Source: Perca fluviatilis (lineage: Eukaryota; Chordata; Actinopteri; Perciformes; Percidae). Taken from it: 64,000 nucleotides of DNA. The stretch spans positions 25,080,434-25,144,433 of the forward strand of contig NC_053121.1 in assembly GCF_010015445.1 (NCBI RefSeq), in the 5' to 3' direction. The position numbers and the translations under genes were made by a program. Shown here one piece after another: positions 50,727 through 61,600 of this stretch (position 1 is its first letter; each line of letters opens with the position of its first letter). The notes beneath the pieces are model-generated. The model saw only the letters and a list, made by a program, of their open reading frames with translations. It did no database searches and had not been told where the DNA came from.

Positions 50727-53700
50727 CTGAACCAGAGAAATACCACGGTAAACACACAGAGTACAGGTGACCAAGGTGAAGTACTCACAGGTAGTGCTGC
50801 TCATCAGTTGTAGGCCAAGTTTACCAGAAAGACAGAAGATTGCAAGTTAATTCTTTATATTAAAAACATTAGTTGATAATCTCACCTTAAGGTCAATTTT
50901 TAAGACTGCAACTAACTATTATTTTCACCATCAATTATTCTCTCAATTAATCAATTTGGGGAAATTGTAAAAAAAACAATTTCCTAAAGGCCAAGGCAAC
51001 ATCTTCAAATGAAGTTTACTGTTCAAATCAAAATACATAGATTTTTTGTTTACTAATACATAAGACAAAGAAAAGCAGCACATAAAATCTAACACTGAGA
51101 AGATGGAACTAAGGACTATTTGCCATTTTGCTTATTTCACTTGTTCTGAAGCTTTCGATTATAAACCTCAAAAATGGGCCTTGAGGTGAGATTGTTTTGT
51201 CAACAGCTGCTTCCAGGGTGAAGAATGAACTTCATAACTCAACTTTTAAGCCAACATAAATGAGAAGTCCTAAAGGAAAAATACAGAAAAAAAATAGACA
51301 TGATAACAAACTCCATCTGCTGATGAAGATCATGTGATAGGATCAAAAGCTTAAGAACAGCTACTAATATACACATTTAAACCTGCAATAACTGCTTTTT
51401 TTTAACCGCAAAAACACACTTTAAAGGTCCCATGACATGGTGCTCTTTGGATGCTTTTATATAGACTTAGTGGTCCCCTAATACTGTATCTGAAGTCTCT
51501 TTCCCAAATTCAGCCTTGGTGCAGAATTACAGCCACTAGAGCCAGTCCCACAATGAGCTTTCCTTAGTATGCGCCATTTCTGTGTCTGTAGCTATTAAGG
51601 AGGATGTCATGGGCAGGCCAAATGATCTGGGCGGGCAAAGCAGAGAAAGGGGAGGTAACCTTGATCCTTATGACCTCATAAGGAGCAAGATTCCAGATCG
51701 GCCCATATGAGCTTTCATTTTCTCAAAGGCAGAGCAGGATACCCAGGGCTCGGTTTACACCTATCGCCATTTCTAGCCACTGGGGGACCATAGGCAGGCT
51801 GGGGGAATGCATATTAATATTAAAAAACCTCATAAAGTGAAATGTTCATGCCATGGGACTTTTAAATACAATATTGACATATCACCATCAAGTTGATATG
51901 ACGTACTTGCTAGCAAAAATATGCTTTTTTTCACATCCAGCAGACACGGAGCAACATTATCATTCATTTTACGTCATGTTTGTGTCCATCTGATGAATGT
52001 AAGTCCAATATTTAATCTCTTTTTAACGCTGTTTTTGGTCTCTACAAACTCCTCAGGGAAATATCTGGCTCTTTAGCTGCTAAATGCTTCACTATGTTCA
52101 CCATCTAGTTGCTCACTGTGGCAGTCTGCTGTTTGATGCTGGGCAGGTAGAAGTGCACAGTGGGTTTTTAAAAACAGCTGCCTGCTACATCTGGACACGC
52201 TAGTGATGAGAGAGATGAGAGTGTACCAAAGCAGTAAAGTTGCATGCCAGAAAATCAAAACAATGAGCTGAAAGATGCTATTAAGCTCAGTAGCGCAGAG
52301 GGGATTGATTGGATTCACTGTGAATATAAAAAAATATTGATTATAGCAGCTTTAAGATAGGACCGGCAGACCAGTCATCGACTGCACTTAACTAAAAAGG
52401 ATCTTGTCCCTAGTTGAGCTACTTGTTGCTGAGTCATGCAGCACCATGAGCAGACCACAATGAACAGCAGAATGAATTACAGTGTAATATGGTTCACATT
52501 AGCATTGAGCAAAAGCAACGAGCATCTGCCTGAACTACTCAGATGCTTTTTCCAGGCGATAAGCCACCATGTAATGGCAGCCTTGGGTCATTAAGGTCTG
52601 TTGTGCAGACAGTTTGCCACAGCACGGAGAGAATAAACAACCACCATTTTCATTTCTTATTCATGGTTTTAATCACGGATGACAAAACATCCAGTAAATA
52701 AAAAAAAGGAAGGAAAGGAAAAAAAATAAAAGTTGGCGTAGATTGTGTGCCTTTCCTGTGCCTTAAATGTCTTTGGGACAGTCTGTTGGGTAACGAGAGG
52801 GAATTAAAACTGTGGCGAATTTGGAAATGTGTGTAAGGGGAGGGCTGACATTAACAGGCTGGCGTGGAGAAGAGCTGGCAGTGGCCCAGCACACAGCGCT
52901 GACAGTGTGAGGTCCTCTTTGCCCATTCTAATGAGGCATTGTGAGGGTCTGAGCTTCAGGTCTGCAGCAGGGGCCCCTGGGGGTCAGATGCAGTCGGATT
53001 GGCGATGGAGGGACCAGGAGGAATTACGTGGCAGCAGGATGAGGTGGTTGAAGTGCGTCAGTCCACATACCAGAATGGCAGATGGTTAAACAACCTCAGT
53101 GGAAGGAGGGAATGACCTACAACGTCTTCAAGGTCAGGTACAGGAAACCGCATCATATTCAGAAGCTGTTTCCTGTGACTCCAGTTGGCCCGTGATGTCA
53201 GGCCTTTGTTTGCAGGAATATCTTATTATGGACAATGCGGATGTCCAGGTGGCATTACATGAGACAATATTGGACTTGCAGAAATACTCCTTGTATTATT
53301 CACTGTGAGGCTTACGCAGAAACCTTTTGTTGATGTTGAGGAAAAAACAGTGACGATGGATTTAATTTAAATCTAATGAAATCATCCCAGGGTTATTATG
53401 TGCTTTGCTCCTAACAGTTTATTCTCCTCAAGAGGTTTAAATTATGTGTGGCACCGTAGGGAACGTCGGTTTTCATTTGACCCCCTACCGCAGAGATGGG
53501 AATCTACAATAAATGTCAGGAAAAGGCTCCGACGCTTGAGATTTTAATTGCAATCAGAAACTAAAGCAGTTGACTTTATGACACCTTTAACAGGAGAAGA
53601 CAAACTAATCAGTGAAATCTGGTGCAGTGTTTTTGTTGGAATGAACACCTCCATGTTCTCCAGCAGACATGGCTGTCCATCTCTGCCCCAGAGTGCTGGT

Positions 53701-56700
53701 TCAGGGTCATCCTATTGACTGACAGCCTCGCTAACAGTTAGACCTCGCTGTCCCAAAGTCTGCTTATCTTCTCTGGTATAATTGTACCGTGCTGTTAATG
53801 ACATAAAGAGTGCTTTATAATGATAGGGGTCTCATTTAAGAATAACAACCTGCAGTTCTCTATAAGAGGGGAATGAGAGTTGTGAAAGTATGGATGACCA
53901 CTGTAAGAGTCGTATTTATGGCAGCTCTGAGAATTGCATCAACACTAGAACCTTATGGTCCGTTATAGCATATTAAGTAAGTTAGAATGTATTATTGCTG
54001 GAAAATCAATCCCAGGAGGAAATATCAATTATATCTTCCCAGACACTGTTGTATACAGAGCTTATTCCAATTGTTACCAACTCAAATCAAATAGATTACT
54101 AATACAAAGAGCCTCAAATTGAAAAGTACAATCTATTCTAGGTAATATGATCTAATGTAATAATCCAAGTTTGTAATATTTTTGGACTGTGTTTTATTAG
54201 CCAGGAATTTGACTCTGGTTTCTAGTAGCTCTCAATTTTTACATACTGTACAAATAGGTTAAAATATACAGTAGATGCATATATACACATATTTATAATC
54301 AATAATGGACAACAATATACACCAATTCTAAATGATTACAGGAAATTCTAAACAAGAAAAACCAATAGTAAAGGGTGAGTGGTGGAATAAATATTGAATA
54401 TCAGATAATATTGGATAAGATAGTAGGTGCATGTATACATTACACGTCTATCAACAGTATACACGGCCTGCTTAGATTTATATTTGGCAGGGTGTTATGT
54501 ACTAATTCAGTCGACTGTTAAAGTTAATTTGACTATTTCTTTGTCGTCGCTTTGTTTCATATTATTCATGTGTATTAATGAACCCCAGGATGAATTCTAG
54601 CTGCTTTACTAATAGGGAGCGTATAAACAATCAACAATTAAAACAATCCCAGAACAAATATTTCAAGTTATTCAGTTTCAAGTACAGTTTTAGGTTTTCA
54701 AGCTTACCTGATCATACAGAAGATTTATTACAGTTTCACACAAAAACACAATTTATTACACCAGACTGTCTGACCTGTAAGCAGTAATTTCCATGTCTCT
54801 GGCCATCTTCTCACTGAGCAGCTCCTTGTAGTCTTCACACTGCTTCTTCATCTGCACTTGGAAGTCGGCCTCCTGGTGCCGCATTTCATCAATAGTACAC
54901 TGAAACACACACACACACAAACACACACACACACGGATTAGAGGGTGAGACTAAATGACAGAATTAGACCAAACCACTGGTCCTTTTCAGCCTATGATTA
55001 CGTTAATCAGTCGACTCTCAGACCTCCAACTCAGCAATCTCGTCAATAAATGCAGCCGTCTTCATCTCAACCTCGTCCTCCAGCTGCTCGTTACACTTCT
55101 CCAGCTCAGAGAGCTCCTTTTGTAGCTCTGAAATCTACAGAAATATAAACAACATACAGCAATGGTTATTCATTCAAAATATACTCACAAAGATTTCGAC
55201 TAGTTATCATGTCAGACTATGTCTCGATGTTCCCTTCATGGTCTCTGTCGTGTTTCAAATCACATTATTTACTCTTTCTTTTGGTCTTGCCAAGAAAGAT
55301 ATCTGGGTTTTTAGCATCTGGATGTTCGACTTTCTTCACCAGCGAGTGGCTAAGTTTGTCTGTCTGCAATTTGATGCTAAGCAAGTACATTTAGTTGTTT
55401 TTTTAGAGCTTTTTAAACAAGCTAGAATTGTTCGTGTGTCGTAAAAAAAAAAAAACGAGCTAAAAGAAATGGGATAACTCTCTATGGGTTGGTCATCACA
55501 AGCAAAGGCATTACACATTTGTCATTTGATCGATTTTTGATATAAAATGGATAGAAATTGAGCAAAAACAAACCAAAACTTTAGTATGCCAATCAACCCA
55601 ACCTACACAGATAAAACAGGTTCCTTTACTTCTACCGCAAACTAAAGCAGGAGCATCCCCCCCCCTTCCCCTTCCCCTCCCCTCATGTCTGAAGCTGTGG
55701 TGTCCTGCCGTGAGTAATTACAGCAATCACGCAAGTTCAACAATTAGCTGTCACAGCCAGATGGGGATCCAGGCAGTCGTGCTCATCTTTCAGTGAGATC
55801 ATGTGAGCAGAGGAAGACCCAGCTGATGATGACTCCCAAACCTGGTCAAGCCACTTGCTCCCAGACTCCTTGGTTCTCCCTGGCATAATGAGTGAGGTCT
55901 GGGATGTGTGCTTATGCGAGAAGTGGCATACAACCCCATCAGTGCCTGCTCTATTATATACATTTCTGCGTCATGGCTGATTTTAACTGCAATCTGTTTG
56001 TTTGGACATGTTGTGTCTCGGTGAGAAGCCAGACCTGAGGCATCCATCACAGGCGAGAGAGGAAACAGAGCAGATCAGGCCGTGCTGTTCATCCGTCAGG
56101 CTGGATTGAACAGAACTGGGGATAGGGTGCTGCATAGTAGACATGTAGTAGATGATGTTGGGAGAGTTCTGCTGTGGTTACAGAGGCTTACTGTTTATTT
56201 AAAGAGCTGGAGGAAGAGCTACAGCCTCATTAATGAGAACTAAACCACCATGTTTGTTACAGATGTAGCTAGGCTTCAGCTGTGGTCTGACCACTGATGG
56301 ATGTTAAAGAGACTAATGTGAAGGAAATGGAGGTAGTTTTGGGAATCACCTGGTGATTTTACCTGAGTCATAATTTCCTGTTTCGTAGCTTTGTTGAGGC
56401 CTCACTTCGCTCTTTCATTCAAAGCCCCTTGCTGTCATTTTTCTGCTGGCAGGATGAGAAATATCCGATGAAGGTTTATTTCCTCCCTTTCATTTGCAGA
56501 GGTAGTCTCTAGTCAGTGTGTGTGTGTGTGTGTGTGTGTCAAGTTTTAAGATGTTCATGACGCTGCAGGCGCTTTAAAGACTGTACTTAATAACTGAGGA
56601 CACAGAGGGCAATAAATCCTGTCTGAGCTGAAGCCGAGCCTTTCACATCTCCTGCTGAAAGTGTCCGCAGAGTAAACACTCTGGTCAGCAGGATCTCCCA

Positions 56701-58564
56701 CACTGTTGCTCTGCTGTCACTCAGCTGCTCTCCACTCCCTTCGCCTGCTGTGGGAAACCATTCATTTCCACCATTATGTCTGATTTAAGAGCTGATGGCC
56801 GATGCAGAGCCAGTTGTGGTCTGTAAGACTCCTCTTTTCTTTGTCAGTAAAGAAGTAGGAAATGTGTTATGGGAAGATGTAAATCAGTAGGCAGTAACTG
56901 AAGTATTTAAATGATGTGTAAATGTGAAACTTAAAGGGTCATTCACCCCCCCAAAATACAGATTTTCTTCCTTGCCAGTAGCGGTAACCAGCCATGCAGA
57001 CAGTTTGGGTTTTATTTGCAGAAGTTTGTAACTATCAGTTTTGGAAATGTATACTTTATATTACAATGTCCCAATTACTCTGGATAATCCTTAGAGCATG
57101 CAGTCAACAATTTCCATGGGACTACTTTTTAAAACAATAGTTAAACGTTTTCAGAAATACGCTTCATCACTTTAGAGAGCTAGAGGAGCAGAAGCCGGCT
57201 TACTTAGCTTAGCATAAAGACTAGAATAGAGCAAAAAAGCTAACCTGGCAACCTCATGCTGACTGGCTGACTCACAGTGACTGCACCCAGCCAAGAAATA
57301 GTCCAACACACAACCCCTTCTGCAACCAAAACTTGTTGTTTTTATACTTTGGTTTTGTACGGATTAAACATACAACATATACATGTGTTATTTAGTGATC
57401 TTTAGAGGTGCTGGTAGGCTGATTTTGTTACTTTTGGACTGAGCCAGATTAGTTGTTTCCCACTTTTTTTCTAGTCTTTGTGCTAAGCTGACCAGCTGCT
57501 GGCACACATGACAGTGGTATCAATCTTCTGAGCTAACTCTATTCAAGGCACTAATAAGAGTATCAGCTTGCTTAATGCAGGAGCTTTGCACAACATGTTG
57601 TTGAGATTTGCAAGGTGTGCGCAGCAGAAAAATGAGATCTCATCTCAAAATCTTGGCAAATAAAACCAAATCCCAAATCTACCTTAATAATGTGGAGCAC
57701 TATTTGTTTGATTTGGGTGAACTAACCCTTTAAAAGTGATGAAAAAAGTAGGTAGGAAGTGAGTCGGCTCACCAGCATCTTCAGCTCATTGATGTCGTTT
57801 ATCTTTGAAAAGTCTTTGACTGTTGACCCTCCAGCTTCCCCCACTTCCAGTTGTTTTCCATCACCACTGTGAACCACAGCGGAGGAGGATGCACCACACT
57901 CATACTGCAAAGACAGAAGAGGAGGAAGAAGTTCAGTCGTGAAAGTTCTGACCTTTCAGTTTGAGTCTGCAAATGCACAGGACCATGGAGGATGGTGTTT
58001 CTTTTGGGCAGTTAAGTGCACTCTGACAGTGGAGCAAGGAGCAATCAGAGCCTCTTATCCCAGCTGATGGTTAAACCTCTCCTCGTGTCCACTACATTCC
58101 TGATTAGATGGAACAAATGCAGCAGAAACAAGCAACATGAGGGTGCACAGGTGTGTGGGAGTCAGCCAGCAATCACCATTACTGTTCAAACCCCGATAGC
58201 AATCATTTTTAGCATCGAGACAATTGCGCGTCGTAATCGAGGCCAGGCACAGACAGGACGGTGTCCAGCTGGCGAGAGAAGAGACAGAGTGGGAGGGAGA
58301 GAGAGGGAATAGACGGGGTTTGGGGGAACAAAAAAAACACACCTACGCATCTAGACAGACACACAAATACATAAATACGCTGGATACCCTTCAGCCATGC
58401 CTCCAAATGAAGGACACACGCACCAGCGTCTACTCCAGTACTGCTGAGGAGCATGGGAAGGCGGCCAGCAGTCTGATTTCAGCCCTGACCTTCGAACCGG
58501 GCAGACATCCTCGCCCCCAGAGGGGGTCAGACCCACCGGAGCTGTAGTCTGACCCCGATGCAAC

Positions 58565-58658
<94 letters not shown>

Positions 58659-61600
58659 AGACAAAGGCAGCCTCTGATTCTCGAGTTCTTCCCTGGTGTT
58701 GTGTTAAGAGGAAAAGAAAACAAGTGGGAGTATCGTTGTGTGATTTGTGAAAGTTGAGATTTTCATCTGGCCCTAGCAGGGATGTTTCAGAGGGAGGGAG
58801 AAAGTAATCAGTGGTCAGTAGGAGGTTGAGGAAGGCAGCCGGTGGAGGGAGAAGTACTCAGATCATTTTACTTTAATAAAAGTAGCAATACAACAATTTA
58901 AAAATACTCCAACTAAAAGTAATTCTAAATCCTACTGAAGTAACATTACAGAAGTATTACAAACAAAATGCACCTAAAGTATCAAAAGTAAAAGTACTTG
59001 TTCTGCAGGAAAAGGCTCCTGTCACACATACATCATTATATATGAGATTATTAATACTGATGCATGCACGTGTAAGTGGCATTTTTACTGTTATAACTGG
59101 TTGAGGTATAGCTGCTGTTTCTTTATATACAGTTTAGTCCAGTGGTTGTCACACCAAGGGGTTGGCCCCGTCCAAAGGGTCACAAGATCAACGAGATGAT
59201 TAATGGGAGAGGAAAGAAGAAAAAACTAAGTTTAGCGACATAAATTTATATTCATGAAGTGACTTAGCGAATGTATCCACCAGCCGGTGGCTGGTGGATA
59301 CATTCGCTAAGTCAGCTCTTGATATAGTTATTGATAGAGTTAAATTAATTAGCTGATTTTCTTGGTTAAAGATTTATACTACATTTGGATGGAGAACACT
59401 ATAGACATCTGAAAAGTGGCAAAGGGCCCCAACCAGCCATTGCTAGTGAAAAAAAACACTGGCTTCATCTTTAAAAATGCATTTTACAAGCTTATCATGT
59501 TTCTTTAATGTCAAATCTTAATCTGAAAAGTATCCATAGCTGTCAGATAACATACACCCCTCTGAAGTAATGGAGTAGGAGTAAAAAGTAGCATGACATT
59601 GAAACCCTCCAGTACCTTATAATTTTACTTAAGTAAAGTACTTGAGTAAATGTACTTATTGACTTGTCCACTATTGGTGTTTATGAGGCCATTCATGTGC
59701 ATGGAAGTGTCGCTCAATGAGAACCAAAGCCAGAAATAGCCTTGCTGTGATTCTATGGTTGTACACAGACATGCTACTGTAAAGCATCAGGCGGCCACTT
59801 CATATGGGTTTTATGCTACTGTGTGTTGTACCTGGAGGTTCTCGGCCAGCTGGCAGTAGTACTCTTTTACAAGCAGGGCTGGAGTGATGTCAGGGCTGCC
59901 AAATGTAATAGCTGCCACTGCTCCTGTAGCCCCTTCAGCTGGCTCCAGCAGATTCTCCACTTCCTGATCATACATGCCACACACAAAAAAAAAAACAGCG
60001 GTGAAGTATACTCAGTGGTCAAATGCAACTAAATAACTAAATGTGATTATTTCCATTTCATGCTACTTCGTTTTTCACTACATTTCAGAGGGAATTATTG
60101 TACTTTTACTTAACTACAAGTACATTGTGCTGATAATATTGAATAATATTTTGAATACAGGACTTTTACATGTAACATTTTTACTGTAGTCAGAAGTAGA
60201 ATTTTTACTGTGTGGTATTAGTACTTACTCAAGTAAAGCATCTGCATAGGTTACTTAAGTTAAAGAATTGTAAGCATTATCTGTAAAATTTATTTAAAGT
60301 GTCAAAAGTAAAAGTACTTGTTATGCAGATAAATGGCCCCTGAGTGTTATACTAATATATACTGTAGCTAATTTGATCTATTTTATATACTGTTGAATGA
60401 TTTTATATTTAAGAACGCATCATATTTTATTAGCCATCATATGTTTTCTATGTAAAATCTTGATTTGTAACGTAACTTATAACTATAGCTGTCAAATAAA
60501 ACTGTAGTGCAGCAGAATTATAACGTGGCATGAAATGAAAAAAAGTACCTCTGATATGTACTAGTAACATTTCACCTCTGCAAATACAAACACACATAGT
60601 TCATTTTGATGAATTTACACACACATCAAATACCTCAACATACTTGTCTTCAGCTTCCAATATCAAGCTCCTTCAGTAAAAAAAAAAAAAAAAAAACCTA
60701 TATCCATTACAGAGAAAATTAACTGTTACAGAGCTGCAATGGCAGTCTAACATTTGTATCCTTTCCCCTCCACCTAAATAACGACATGGCTGCCGATTCA
60801 TCAGGGAAATATGGGGTATCTGAAGTGCTGAGAATAACAACAGTTAATAAAACAAAGAAAATTTCTTTTTCCATTTGGTATTCAGCTGCATTTCCCGGAC
60901 TGTGAGTTATCGAGCGTGTCCCAGAGGGAGTGTGTTAAACGCCGGGCGGCCTGGCTTTGCAGAGAAAAACAGTGTGATGGAGTTGCTCCTGCTTCAGCTG
61001 CCGCTCTCTCTGCCTACAGCCTCAAGATCTGATACTGGGGCGCGTCTGTCATCTCCTGGCGGGGTGGAGAATATTGTAGAAGGTGGAGAGAGCAGGGTGT
61101 GTGTGGATGTGATATAGGTAATTATGTGCATTGGATATGGTTGCAAACACAAGCCTATTTTAAAAGGTGCAGTAGGTAAGACTTATAAAATTAACTTTCT
61201 GTCATATTTGCTGAAACTGACCCTATATTCCAGTAGAACTACATGAAGCAGGTAATAAAAAAAAATAATAATCTGGCTCGTCTGGCACCACCTACAGCCT
61301 GTAGTGCGATTTGCAAAAATCCACCGCTCCCTGTTCAGATGCACCAATCAGGGCCAGGGGGTGGTGTCTAACTGCGTGTCAATCACTGCTCATGCACACG
61401 CATTCATTCTCCCTTGTGGCTGTTCAAATTGTTTGGCTAAGTCCTGGATCTTTGCAATCCTACCTACAGCACCTTTAAAGCAATAGTTCATTTTGGGAAA
61501 TATGCGCGTTTGCTTTCTTGCTAAGAGTCACATGAGAGGATTGATACCACTCTCAGAGTGGTGGTGATCTTCTAATCCAACTCTCAGAAAGAAATCATAA

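Larger units (their letters stand above)
58845..59690. mobile_element. aagtactcagatc-type MITE containing other insertions
   Basis: The left part has gaagtactcagatcattttac and taaaagtactt. The right part has ccagtaccttataattttac and taagtaaagtacttgag. These are typical ends of a common fish repeat. Sequence at 59143-59461 is a separate insertion. Confidence 0.6.

Noticed and set aside
52829..53308. GC-rich open frames in the last IF intron, considered as exons
   Set aside because: They lie on the opposite strand to the IF gene, lack paired splice signals and match no motif.
54775..54780. Reading SDSLV plus TAA as the true C-terminus of the IF protein
   Set aside because: Splicing to 50726 restores the expected rod-end motif (SLVEEEEERL) in phase, which is better supported. 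The read-through form is kept only as a possible alternative.
58351..58723. Cys-Val repeat ORFs
   Set aside because: These are translations of the (CA)n microsatellite.
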